Source of the DNA: Bicyclus anynana
Taxonomy: Eukaryota; Arthropoda; Insecta; Lepidoptera; Nymphalidae
Reading direction: 5' to 3'
NCBI RefSeq assembly: GCF_947172395.1
Contig: NC_069098.1
Location: 1,791,001-1,855,000, forward strand
DNA length: 64,000 bases
In this document: in pieces, positions 1 through 10,640 of the stretch
How the letters are laid out: the number at the start of each line of letters is the position of its first letter
Numbering within the stretch: the first letter of the stretch is position 1
The notes under the pieces: generated by a model
Database searches by the model: none
Told to the model about the DNA's origin: nothing
The model's input: the letters and a program-made list of their open reading frames with translations, nothing else
Program-made: the position numbers and the translations under genes

Positions 1-1240
1 GTGATGTTTGTATCCATTTTATCGTTTATTATATAAATAAAAATAATATGATAATAACTAGTACACGCTCGCAGCTCTATTAGTGTTTAATTATATTTTT
101 CAAAACAGGGATATCTTCTATTTTTTACCATTTTGATAAACCGAAATTCATCAAAATCGTTTCAGCTGTTCAGCCGTTACAGGTAACAGTTAGCCAGAGA
201 GACTTTCGCATTTATAATATTAGTACTTGGATTCCTTAATTCAAAACCTGTCTGGTAGAAATTACTTTAGAAATAAGACCGCCGAAGTAAAAATTCGAAT
301 GTAATGTAAAATTCGTGTGTACGTACTTTTCGATAGTATTGGAGGTCGTTTGTTATGAAAATAATGATTAAATTTTGAAGAATTAGTCTTATTTTTTTAC
401 CTTTTCCTTTTTATTTTTTTGTGTCGTACAATCTCCTGGCACATTATTTTAATCGTTGGATAGACGTTTGAAGTAGGTCATCAAAAAAAAAAACAAAACA
501 ATCTGGACAAATACAGTAAATACGCGTCTTAGCTTCTATATTGTATATTGTTTGTACGTTTGGCATACAGACCCAGTCATACAAAAGAGTTCAACGGTAC
601 ACTTAGGATTATCAGTTTAGAATTTTACTAAGTGTCTAGAATAAACTAAAAATTTTAAATTAAGTGAATTTTCTTTACAATTTTTAAATAATACACTTGT
701 ATTTGATATATGATTCAAACTAGTATTAAATACATTCGTTGTTATACATTACGTTCATTTATATAGTCTCAGATTCGGAAGAGATGACTTTACTATGTTG
801 TAATTTCGCTTTTTAGCTTTACCTACATTATGATATTTTTTTGAGAAAACGAGACCGTACATAAAAAACTTAATATATTATACTTATAACCCTATAGGTA
901 TCTATTAGTTAACTATATTGTCTGCCTTATTACTAACAAAATTAATAAAATTACTTTTTACTAAACTCAAATAAACCGTAAAGACTTAATTCAAAATATG
1001 TTAACGAAGTCAAAATTGTTTAAATGATTGTATAGAAAAATACCTATTGGTTAAAATTTCATTTCGAAAAATTGTATTCAAATAGGTTTCTTCCAAAAAA
1101 GGAGCCAAAAACTGTACAAGCCAGTTTTGGTTATGGAGGTCAGTAATGTAAGCATTCCGGTTTCGGTCAGGGCCGCGTGGGGTCAATCAACTTTGAAATC
1201 GAGATTGTTAGGTCACAGCGAAAATATACTGTCCCCGGTA
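1..1240. other. AT-rich non-coding DNA, nothing recognised
   Basis: No long open frame and no recognisable repeat. It is A/T-rich with scattered homopolymer runs. It could be intergenic or intronic DNA upstream of the gene at 3.1 kb. Confidence 0.6.
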
Positions 1241-1245
1241 AAGTG

Positions 1246-1286
1246 TATATAATCACGGCGAATGCGAAAGTGTTAGGTTCATTTTA
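1246..1286 (+). promoter_or_regulatory. Possible core promoter (TATA plus initiator)
   Basis: TATATAA is seen at 1246-1252, in a locally GC-richer stretch (about 1140-1270). A TCATTT at 1279-1284 fits the arthropod initiator TCAKTY, 35 bases from the first T of the TATA box, slightly longer than usual. The gene at 3156 has a splice acceptor just upstream of its ATG, so a non-coding first exon must exist upstream, and this site is one candidate. Chance occurrence in AT-rich DNA is quite possible. Confidence 0.22.
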
Positions 1287-1507
1287 TTAAAAATGTTAAA
1301 GTATTTTTGAGTATACCTAATAATTTTAACGTTATACAAATTGTCTATAAAGCTTTTTCTCGAAAATTGTTTATGTTTCAGTTTATTTTCGCTATCATTA
1401 TTAGATTTGTTAGCTAAGCTAAAAAATCTATTAAGTCACACCGACGCTCGAGTAAATAAACTTTTAACATCACCTCTACAACAATCATTGGTAACCTAGC
1501 TTTATGA

Positions 1508-1600
1508 CTAGCTACCCGACGCTCCGCGGTTTCACTCGCGTAGTTCCCGCGTCAATGAAAATACCGTGATAAAGTTTAAGCCTATGATACTCAAAATATC
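1508..1600 (-). mobile_element. Helitron end, truncated
   Basis: The + strand reads CTAG, then a GC-rich hairpin block with GCGGTTTCACTCGCG and AGTTCCCG. These are the reverse complement of the 3' end shared by the better-preserved Helitrons in this window (for example 12198-12389 and 62174-62381). The rest of the element is lost or too diverged to follow. Confidence 0.55.
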
Positions 1601-2450
1601 ACGGCTTAGTGGTAAAAGAATTTTCACAAATTTTACCTCATCATAATAGCAGCTGGAGTTGTTTCATTAAACCACAACAAAAAGAAAGGTATACATGTGA
1701 CTCAATACCTATCTGGGATACCCCAAAATAGCATTATATGCTAATTGATTTGTCCTCAAACCGCAATGGTGGGTTTCGAAAATATTGATTAAATAAATAT
1801 TCTTTTATTGCATGTGCTTTGTTTGTTTGATACTTAGCTATTATTTCAATATGACTATACTGAATTTATCAATATATTAATTTTTGCAAAATCTACATTT
1901 TGTTATTAGTACAATACTTATTACTGTACAATACTACAATACTTAGTGTAACAGTATCTACATAAAATATCGTAACTACAATATTTTATGTTGATACTAA
2001 CTAGTTAAATAAATAGATATTAAAATATAAAGTGTTTGGTTATGTAAAAATAAATAATATTACTTACAAACAGTAAAATAAAAAAATTGCGCTACAGCAA
2101 GCTACAACTCAATATTTAATTTCATTTACAATTTTTAATTTAAGTACAAACTTTAAAATGAGTAGGCATACGAGTATACATTTTAATGGTAAGAAGTAGA
2201 TTGAAGAGAAACGGTAGATATCTTTCCAATGGAAATAAGGCAATAAAGCCTTAGATCGTGAAGGTTTCCGTAATGGTCGTTAACGATAGATTAACGGATC
2301 AACTTCCCCCTTCTAAACCGGATTTTAACTTTGTTTTCGTACTTTAGTATCAGTACCGTTTGGTTAACGGTATTAAAGACGGGATAGTTTATAGAGAAAT
2401 GCCATTTTTATCTACTAAAGTTTAAAAATAAATTTTCGTTACAGTAAAAC
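1601..2450. other. AT-rich non-coding DNA, nothing recognised
   Basis: No coding potential and no identifiable repeat. It contains AT-rich short inverted segments typical of background sequence. Confidence 0.55.
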
Positions 2451-2451
2451 A

Positions 2452-2518
2452 TATGACCCCTCTCATTCTGAGAGGAGACTCGAGCTCAGCAGTGAGCCGA
2501 ATATGGGTTGATGACGTG
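2452..2518 (+). mobile_element. SINE-B 3' fragment
   Basis: The block CCTCTCATTCTGAGAGGAG followed by CTCAGCAGTGAGCCGAATAT and GGGTTGATGA is the 3' part of the SINE-B family, found in fuller form at 54326-54625 and elsewhere. The tRNA-like head is missing. Confidence 0.75.
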
Positions 2519-3120
2519 AAACATATGACGTCAACTTAAAAACCTAATAGGTTTCACGCCCAAATATGGGAGGGTCCTATCTTCATTCATGTGACTACCA
2601 TCGTACCTAATTCGCTTAAACTCTTTGCTGCAGTGCAGAGGAAAGGAATATTTATTTAATAAGTCATCTTAAAATCATTATAAGCTAATTTTAATGGCCC
2701 ATTATAGGGCCAGGCCTCCAATCGAATAGAAGTCGGGATGTAGAACTTAGACCCACTTTGCTGGTCCAATGAGGTTTGGCGGGTGATAACTTAAAATTCT
2801 ATAACGACTACTACCAGATGCTATTGATAATAATGGGGACCAACGGCTTAAGGTCAACGGTGCTCTCCGAGGTGCGAGGTTGTAGTACCGCCAAATTACC
2901 TACTCCGGGATAAGAATTTTTGCTGAACATAATATCTCGGAAGAAATAAAAACAGGTGTTACAAAGCCTGACCCAAACCTAGAACCAATAGACACACGAG
3001 CAGTTATCGAAGTTAAAATACACTGCTTATATTCAATAAAAAGAAAGAAGTAAGAACCAATCATCAGAAAGTCCCAATTTCAATAAAATTAATAAAATTT
3101 AGTTTTATTAATAGTTATTT
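2519..3120. other. Non-coding DNA with a degenerate old repeat
   Basis: At about 2693-2790 a GGCCCATTATAGGGCCAGGC block resembles a similarly decayed stretch at 28855-28925, so it is probably an old repeat tail. The remainder shows nothing recognisable and is likely intron DNA before the acceptor at 3134. Confidence 0.4.
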
Positions 3121-3134
3121 TTGTTTTTTTCCAG
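3108..3134 (+). other. Splice acceptor (start of 5' UTR part of coding exon)
   Basis: A T-rich tract ending TTTTTTTCCAG at 3134 is a strong polypyrimidine-AG acceptor only 21 bases before the ATG at 3156. It implies a non-coding exon further upstream and places only 21 bases of 5' UTR in this exon. Confidence 0.7.
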
Positions 3135-3155
3135 GTACATATAGGGTGCTCCAAC

Positions 3156-5045
3156 ATGGCGCGACGAAAAAGTGACAGTGTGAAGTGGACTTTAGTTTTA
3201 GTGTTAGTAGTGTTTAGTTCTGTAGTGTTTTCGCGACCACAGGAATCCGATTTATCTATAAATATAACAAATACAGAAACAAATAAACCCACAGAGACTA
3301 CAATAAGGTATGGTTATTATAAAAATAGAATTAATAATCCTAGATATAAGTTACCTTCAGAAATATTTACCAACCATAGAGATAAAGTAAAAAGTATAAA
3401 TTATTTTAGATTTAGTGATAATTCTAGGATAGGTAATCCTATAATTTCTACCTCAAATGTATCGAAACGTACAAATCGTTTAATTCATAGAATTAATAAT
3501 ATAAAACAAAATATACAACAAAGGAAGATAAATGAAATAAATAAAAACGCAGATTTTTTTACTGAACCGGCATTAACCAAACGTAATGCTCGTTTCAACA
3601 AAAATACAAACATCAAAAAAGTTTTAACAAAATGGGTAGATAACGTTAAGGATGAGGATTTAAATATTTCTCAGGAAAGCAGTATTTCAAGTGAGACAGA
3701 TGATATTAATTTAGCAAATCTTTTAGATGCTAATGTAAACCATGAAAGTAGCGCGACTAATATCGACTATCTTAACGAAAACACGAAACACCAACAGTAC
3801 AGTACAGACTTAAATGATAAAAGGTTAACGTATTCTTATACTAGACCTAGACCGCAGTATACTGAAGAATCTCAGGTTTATTCAGACGGTTTTCATTTGA
3901 TAGGTAACACATATCCAACAAGACCAATGTATATGTTTACCACACCTACACCAACTCCAATTATTACTAACGTAGGCTATCCGCAACAATGGCCTGAGTA
4001 TATTCGACCACAAATAAAACCTACAACTCGGAAACCCATAAAATCTACAACAGTTAACTATCCTTATAATTATCATAACACTATAAACAATCATAATCCA
4101 TCGTACCCCGGTAATAATTTTGATGTAACAACATTCCCCCCTTCAAGCGCTTATACAGATAGAATTGTTATAAGACCACAAGAATACAGTGCTGATCCTG
4201 ATGAATGTCCGACAATTTTTCTGACTCTCAACAATACTTTTCAAGGACAAGCTAAAGAAGCTTGCCCAGATTTGAATATTGCTGTGAACACAAATGTGAT
4301 AAACAAAAATGTTGTAGTTGAGTCTGATGAAGATACTGACACAACTTTAACTGATGTATTTGGATTACCGACAGATGACGAATCAGAAAGTGATGAAGCT
4401 CCTAATGATTATGCTGAATCACAAGAAAATGAAGATGACGACGAGGATGACAGTGAAGACAATGCATCTGTTGAAGATTTACAGTTTTCAAGTTATAATG
4501 CAGCTAATGAGGTCAATGCAGAATCATCTGAACCAGGAAACTTTGCAGCACCTAGTACATCCCTGTCCACTTATTCTAGACCAAATCGTCCTAGCACTAG
4601 TAGTGATGATGATGGGTTAAGCTTTTCATCTTTAATTGATTTTTTTAGACCAGCTGTTGGTGCATTTAGTTGGTTAGCTGCAATAAATCCTTTAAGCTTT
4701 GGCGCTATTTCCTTTTTCCTAACCCCATTCATATTACTTTTGGCTGGCGCTTCAGGTTTAGCTACTTTGTTTGCTCCTTTCTCTGGAAGAGCTCACGAAA
4801 CATTTGTTTATACACCAAAATGGCAACAGCATGATGGTATGGTGATGGATGCTAGAACATCGTATCTCGAGTCATTTCCGAATAATAAAAGATGGAATGA
4901 TTTACCAAGAAACGTGAAAAGTGCGGAAAATCTCAAGACTGGTTCGAAAACCACTACTTGGACAGACAGTGTCAAAGATTTTCTAGAAAGATTTACAACT
5001 AATTTAAGAATTAGTAACCGTAGGATTCGACAAAACAATAGATAA
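3156..5045 (+). CDS. Secreted/membrane-associated low-complexity protein, 629 aa (short form)
   Basis: The ATG at 3156 opens a frame with a typical signal peptide: basic MARRK, a hydrophobic core rich in L/V at residues 11-25, and likely cleavage after S26. The mature chain is Asn/Thr/Tyr/Pro-rich and probably disordered to about residue 340. It then has a compact segment with the only two cysteines (C351 and C370, a likely disulfide) around NNTFQGQAKEACPDLNI, and an Asp/Glu-rich stretch (about 388-441). A long hydrophobic segment (about 499-545) has the look of a membrane hairpin or re-entrant helix, and the tail is basic. The frame is uninterrupted to TAA, with AATAAA at 5435-5440. Residues 1-51 are probably shared with the long form through a donor at 3307/3308. 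I recognise no named family. The composition suggests an extracellular matrix, cuticle or mucin-like role, which is inference. The coding status is strong because of length, signal peptide and codon composition. Confidence 0.85.
   Translation: MARRKSDSVKWTLVLVLVVFSSVVFSRPQESDLSINITNTETNKPTETTIRYGYYKNRINNPRYKLPSEIFTNHRDKVKSINYFRFSDNSRIGNPIISTSNVSKRTNRLIHRINNIKQNIQQRKINEINKNADFFTEPALTKRNARFNKNTNIKKVLTKWVDNVKDEDLNISQESSISSETDDINLANLLDANVNHESSATNIDYLNENTKHQQYSTDLNDKRLTYSYTRPRPQYTEESQVYSDGFHLIGNTYPTRPMYMFTTPTPTPIITNVGYPQQWPEYIRPQIKPTTRKPIKSTTVNYPYNYHNTINNHNPSYPGNNFDVTTFPPSSAYTDRIVIRPQEYSADPDECPTIFLTLNNTFQGQAKEACPDLNIAVNTNVINKNVVVESDEDTDTTLTDVFGLPTDDESESDEAPNDYAESQENEDDDEDDSEDNASVEDLQFSSYNAANEVNAESSEPGNFAAPSTSLSTYSRPNRPSTSSDDDGLSFSSLIDFFRPAVGAFSWLAAINPLSFGAISFFLTPFILLLAGASGLATLFAPFSGRAHETFVYTPKWQQHDGMVMDARTSYLESFPNNKRWNDLPRNVKSAENLKTGSKTTTWTDSVKDFLERFTTNLRISNRRIRQNNR
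3305..3313 (+). other. Candidate internal splice donor, phase 2
   Basis: AAG|GTATGG lies inside the 629-aa frame, with the exon ending at 3307 after the first two bases of codon 51 (AGG, Arg). The acceptor at 6612 leaves a single G before an open frame, so joining restores AGG and continues in frame. A weaker donor of the same phase (AAG|GTTAAC) exists at 3823/3824. The other GT sites I checked in this exon have the wrong phase. Confidence 0.6.
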
Positions 5046-5909
5046 CATTAAATCCATTGTATGATGGGGGCTCTTATTTTAATTGATAAAATAGCGGATA
5101 TCTAAACTATATGGTGAAGAATTCACTTTTCAATTATTATATTACGTTTGAACAACGTCTGTTATGTCTGCTAGTATTATTTATACAAACTTAACCATTT
5201 TTCATTAATTAAACTCCAAAATGAAGGACTTCCTTTTAAACTTAATTAATACCATAATTTTGGTAATAATCTTAACAAAATGATGTAGTAAGATAAAAAA
5301 AAACTATATAAAACGTCGATAGGATAAAAATGTATAAAAATAAACCTTACCATAAAACAATTATTAAACTGATTGTCTACGTACTATATATTTTTCATTA
5401 AAGGGTAATAATAACTGCTATGATTTTTTTTTGCAATAAAAGTAGATTAGATTTGACTCCAACGATTTATTTATTCAATAATTTATTTGTAAATTAACTA
5501 TGAATCAGGGAAATCCGTATCTTCTGAACGAAAACAAGGATTGTTTTAGTTTAATAATTTAATAAAAACACTAATTAACCACGATAACCAAACATTGCTA
5601 ATCATTTTTTTGTTTCATCAGATATTTGCATCAAATTTCTATTGTTCCCAGCTCTCACGGAATAGTAGCTTCTTTCCCATCACCCATGATGACAGACTAC
5701 TTAAAATAATTAACACAAATTATGCAAGTTACCATATTTAACAAAATTATAAAATAATACTTAACTTTTATTTAAAAACTAGAAAAATAGAGACAGACAG
5801 ACCTTTTATTATCCCTTATTTTTAAAATTAAAATTTGGAGAATTTGAAAAGAAATTAAGCATACATGTTCTATTTGTAACCCCTAAGCTCTGTTTGCACG
5901 AGAGAGTTT
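5046..5909 (+). other. 3' UTR of short form / intron of long form
   Basis: AATAAA occurs at 5339-5344 and, more convincingly, at 5435-5440 (GCAATAAAAG), about 390 bases after the stop at 5045. If used, this ends the short transcript inside what would be the long form's intron. The region beyond 5460 is AT-rich without coding potential. Confidence 0.5.
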
Positions 5910-6190
5910 GACGGCCTCCGTGGCGCAGTGGTATGCGCGGTGGATTTACAAGACAGAAGTCCTGGTTCGATCCCCGGCTGGGCTGGGTGGGAGGCTTCAG
6001 CCGTGGCTAGTTACCCCCACGACAAAGATGTACCAATAAGCGTTCCGATACGATGTCATGTAGAAACCAAAAGGAGTGTGGATTTTCATCCTTCTCCTAA
6101 CAAGTTCTCCTGCTTCCATCTTAGATTACATCATCACTTACCATCGGGTGATAGTAGTCAAGGGCTAACTTGTAAAGAATTTAAAAAAGC
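5910..6190 (+). mobile_element. SINE-A copy in the intron
   Basis: The tRNA-like head begins GACGGCCTCCG, with A box TGGCGCAGTGG (5921-5931) and a B box GGTTCGATCCC near 5964. The middle shows CGATACGATGTCATG and the 3' part CATCATCACTTACCATC, ending in an A-rich tail. Compared with 50812-51140 it has an internal deletion after the B box. The translated frame across it is not a gene. Confidence 0.85.
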
Positions 6191-6612
6191 TCACTTAAAC
6201 TAATTGTCAATAAAATAATGTAAAGTCTGATGCATTGAACCTCTTATTATAAATTATGACATAGACTCTACTATTCTTTAGCGATGTTCTTTCTTTGAAT
6301 ATTTTAAAATTATTATAAGCAAATAAAATTAGATAAATTTTATTAGAATAATTTTGACATTGTGATATTTTAGTTTAGGGTAAAGCAGGTTATTAAAGAT
6401 AGGAAACTATTAATTTAAATAATTGGTAATACTATTATTTGTACTTCAATATTTATTTAATACTTACTTAAGTGTATTACTGTTAACAAAAACTTGTTTA
6501 TGGAGTTTGTAATAAAAAGTTAAGACAATTTCTATCGTTTTATTTATTAATCCTTTTTGCAAGTAGATTAAAAGATAGTTGTATAAAACATTGTTTATTT
6601 TTTATTTTACAG
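6191..6612 (+). other. Intron end with strong splice acceptor
   Basis: AT-rich non-coding sequence ending in a long T-rich tract, TTTATTTTTTATTTTACAG, with AG at 6611-6612. This is a near-ideal acceptor for the exon beginning at 6613. No start codon or signal-peptide exon is visible between 5046 and 6612. Confidence 0.7.
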
Positions 6613-9355
6613 GGTCACAAGTGAACCACTTTCGAATGAAGAGAAGAACGACACAGCATCATCGTTATCAAATACTTCAAGGGATGTTAAAGTTAAATCT
6701 CAAGTTTTGGGAGAATCAATTAAGAAAGTCGCAACGCAACTTCTCGATAAACCCAATAAGACGATCCAAGCAGCAGTTGTACCCGATACAAGAATACCAC
6801 CAAAACTTAAAACACAAATAGCACAGAAACAAAAAGTTAAAACAAGAAAAGAAGATGAACAATCCATTGAGAACTCTCATACAGGCATTGCTATTCCTGT
6901 AACAATGGAAGAATTAGAACTGGAAAATAAAGAAACAGTACAGGAGTCTTCTACTACAAACGAAGGTATATCAACATGGATTTTGTTAAGTAATCCTGCA
7001 AACAAAGAAAATACTTCATCTACAGAGCCAACTAAAACTGAAGAAGTTCATAAGAAACCAAAGCCAGTGTTAAGTAAGAATAAAAATAAAAAACCACAAA
7101 ATAAGGTACCAGGAGTAAAACGTCCAATAATAGGAAGTACAAATAAATCCGATTTAGTAGCTGGTGGATCTGCAATAAATGAAAATATTTATAATAAAAT
7201 TAAAGACACAGTATTATCAAATGTACAGAAAAATAAAAATATCACACCACGTTCTACAACATTGAGTACAACGACAGCAATACCTTCGACTGAAACCCTT
7301 ACAACAAAAGTTTCAGTTCCAACAGTAAAAGTTACGTCAAAACCAGCAAAAAAGGGCAATAAAAATAAACTAAAAGCTTCTACAAGTACTACCACCACTA
7401 CAACGTATCTTCCAATAATTAGTGAATCGGCCATGTTACCTATTGAACCTAAAGAACAAGAAATCGAATTAGAGGTAAGTACACCAGCAACAACAACTAA
7501 AAAACCAAAACGATCGTCGACTAAAAAGAAGACAAAAACCAAGAAACGTAAAACGACGAAACCCAAGACTGAAGCATCAACTGCTGCATCAACCGATGTG
7601 AAAACTGCAAACAAAACTAAAGGGACAAAAGTTTCTAAAAAGCCAACAAGTTCTACAGGTCCATTCACAACTCAAATTTATAATTATTTTTCAAGAGAAG
7701 TAATGCCGTCAGTTGGAGTTGGCGTTATAGGCTTAGCAGGACTCGTGGGTCTTGCTAGTTACTTTTTGTATCCTTTTGCTACACCTGTAAGACGAACAAT
7801 CGATGTCGACAAGAAAGACGATATTTACAGACACAATGCTGAAGAATATGGCAGTGAAGGAAATGGTCAACCAGAAGAAGAAATGCTTGGAACTGTACTT
7901 GCCGGTATGCCAATACATTCAAAACAAAAATTGAACCCATATGTTGCTCAAACGGCGTATGTCAATAGATATCCCACTAAAAAGGACCAAGACTTAAGAT
8001 ATCGTCACGTCACACCTAGTTATCCTAACCACAGTGTCCATTATCCTCAACAAAAAACTGGAATAGCTCATGGTGCAGTATATCCTGAACCCTATAACAA
8101 TTACAATCGATATCAATATGAAACAAGACATGCTTACGCAGTAGCGGAAAAAAAGAACGATAAAGCTCAAACATATAGTCCATATTCAGTTGCTGCTGTA
8201 GAACCAATTTATACGGCACCTCATGCAGGATCACCAGAAATTTCATCATATGGTAGCGACATGTCCAGTTCCGTTGTGTATGGAGTAAAACCTTCAGAAG
8301 AGGCAGATTTTAAGCCCGTCTATCCATATGATACTCAGTTATATGGTGAAACCACAAGTAGTACTATAACATATCCACCAACGTCACTATATTTAGGTTC
8401 AAATGATGAGACTGACGAAACAGACAATGTCAACTATGCTGAAGATGGTAATGAAGATACTGATGCAGATAACAAATTTGTAGTTGGGAACGTACCAAAG
8501 GAATTAGCAGAATCTGTTACGCCAGCGGTTGTTCCTGAACATGGACCTAGAAATATAGATAGAAAACGAAGAGATACGCGCCGTAAACGGAGTGTGGTTG
8601 GATCCATTGAGGAAATATTGAAAGCCACTAGAGAAAACAAGGGAAACGAAATATTTATCAGTAATGAAATTGACGATGGCCTGGAAGTTCCTGCCAAAAC
8701 GCCATCGCCAATTGAATCAATGGAAGTAAAGCATGTAGTAACAAGTAGTCCGGAAAAGAAAGATGTATTCACAGTGTACGCAGTGTCAGTGGACCCTTCT
8801 AAAGAATTCAGTCAAACTGAAGAAATAAATACAATAAAAAATGACGTTATTGAAAGTGTTTCTACGATACCAGTTGACGAGAAAAAAAATACTGAAATGG
8901 ATTTATCTAATGAAGTTGACGCTACAACCAAAAATTTTAAAGTATACGAAATTTTTACAAGCAAACCTGAAGTTGTTACCGAGAAAAGTACTATGATAGT
9001 TGAGAATAGTAATACAAAAGCTGATTTTACTACACAGACTAAAAATATGAATACAGAAACTACTACTGAAATTAGATCTGAGACTACGTCAACTTTGCCC
9101 CCTTCTCCACCACCCGTTTCAGTATACACTAGCAGAAGACCATATAGACCTACCTATAACGGCTTAACATATAGGCCAGAGGTCATCACATATCCCCCAC
9201 AATCATATAGCGGTGGAGGATTCTTCGATTTTATTAAAAGGGTAGTTGATTTTAAATACCGTCTTGGAATGAGCATTCTTCAAAATACATCTGAATCGCT
9301 TAATAGATATTTAAGAAGTATGGAGGAATCAGTTAGAAGGGCTGCAAAAGCGTAA
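6613..9355 (+). CDS. Terminal coding exon of long secreted-type protein (about 964 aa with shared N-terminus)
   Basis: The frame is open from the acceptor to the TAA at 9353-9355 and has no ATG near its start; the first 95 bases (VTSEPLSNEEKND...) are in frame, so this is an internal or terminal exon. Joined to 3156-3307 it gives 51+913 residues. Order in that numbering: signal peptide (1-26); Lys/Thr/Ser-rich disordered region with very basic KKPKRSSTKKK-type stretches (to about 405); hydrophobic GVGVIGLAGLVGLASYFLYPF (about 418-438); Tyr/Pro/His-rich region; acidic patch; and two adjacent furin-type sites, RKRR (701-704) and RRKR (707-710). After these come a Thr/Glu-rich stretch, a Pro/Tyr region and an amphipathic C-terminal helix. 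I see no cysteine in the part encoded here. I recognise no named family. A mucin-like or matrix/cuticle-associated protein, or a processed precursor, is inference. The 159-aa antisense frame inside it (7189-7668) is a shadow. Confidence 0.85.
8561..8590 (+). other. Tandem furin-type cleavage motif in long protein
   Basis: These bases encode RKRR-DT-RRKR (residues 701-710 of the modelled long form). Both match the proprotein convertase consensus R-X-K/R-R. In a protein with a signal peptide they suggest processing into N- and C-terminal parts. That is inference from the motif alone. Confidence 0.55.
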
Positions 9356-10417
9356 ATAATTGTTTTTAGGAAACATTTAAAAATTAGTGTGGATGATTTT
9401 ATAAAGTGCAGTAATTGAGAGTTACGAGTAGGATTTTTAAAAAAAAATGCTATTTTCTATTTAGAAGTTTAGATATGGAGCAACAAAAATCAATTATATT
9501 AATTTTTTAGTATTATTTAATTAGAAGTATTTCTGCTGCTAAGTAGTATATGTCTCTACAGGCATAAAATTGTTTAACCATAATAACTGAAACAGATGGG
9601 TTCATAACAAAGTGTTGTTAGACGAATGACTATAGAGTGCCCTTGAAGTTGATGTTCTTTTAAATATTTTAATTTAAAATTATGTTTGCTTCTTTTAGCA
9701 ACTATTAGTATAAATTAAATATTTTCTGCAAAGTAGGCGTAGAAGAACAATCTTCTTTGAATCTTTTGCTAAGAGTACGATTTCAATGCAAGAAATCCTG
9801 GGAAGATTGCTAAGATAAATCTTTCTTTTTAGACTTATAGTGCATTTATTACTTTAAATAATATAAATATACATTAATATGTACTCCACAGAAAGAGAAG
9901 CTTACATTTACGTATTGTTTTAAAAACAGCTATAAAGCTACAGCAAGGTAAGCTAGTTTTAATGTATTTTAGAAATTTGCGTGAGAGTATACTTTTATAT
10001 TATTTTATAACTACTGAGTAGTATATTTTCAGAATGTTATCCTCGATTCATATTTTTGAGGGAAGCCTACTGAATATATATTGTGATATTAAAGTATTTT
10101 TTTTAAGATTTATAGAAACATTTTCTATCTATTAATATATAAATTTATGTTATTTTTTATTTTTTTTTTGTAAATCATATAGGTTATACGCACAACTAAG
10201 CAGATCACATTTTTATGAAGTATTATATTTTAATATCTTCTTTGCACAGTACTTTGCTTTAATATAATATCACTGTAAAACAAAAGCGTTTTATTGCTTG
10301 AAAACTTAAACTTACTTTGTTTTCTAAGTAAGGAATATACTTTTTGTGTTGATATCGATAATACATTATTTGATTACAAAAAATTGTTTTATTACTATCA
10401 TAATACCTATCTAATAA
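9356..10417 (+). other. 3' UTR and downstream AT-rich DNA
   Basis: No canonical AATAAA is obvious. An ATTAAA at 9714-9719 could serve as the polyadenylation signal of the long transcript. No coding potential is seen. Confidence 0.45.
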
Positions 10418-10640
10418 CTAGCGGACGCCCGCGACTTCGTCCGCGTGGAATTCAGTTTATGATAAATCCTGTGGGAACCATGGATTTTTCCGGGATGAAA
10501 AGTAGCGTGATAATCCAGAGTAAAATCTATTTCCAATCCAAATCTCAGCCAAATCGCTTCAGTAGCCGAAGTTCAAAGGAGGAATACACTTACACAAACT
10601 TACCTACACACAAACTTTCGCCTATAAAATATTAGTGTTA
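10418..10640 (-). mobile_element. Non-autonomous Helitron (type A)
   Basis: On the + strand it reads CTAGCGGACGCCCGCGACTT (hairpin end plus CTAG) and ends near TATTAGTGTTA. On the - strand this is a TC...CTAG element, preceded by A and followed by T at the hairpin end, as Helitrons insert between A and T. The body has AACCATGGATTTTTCCGGGA and CAAATCGCTTCAGTAGCCG, shared with the other type A copies. Confidence 0.75.

Noticed and set aside
5928..6203. 91-codon frame
   Set aside because: Translation of SINE-A; similar frames occur at other SINE-A copies.
6579..6821. 80-codon frame in another phase with an ATG near 6579
   Set aside because: It crosses the splice acceptor and overlaps the real exon in a different frame.
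7189..7668. 159-codon open frame on the - strand
   Set aside because: Lies wholly opposite the long coding exon and mirrors its Thr/Lys codons; no signal or domain of its own.
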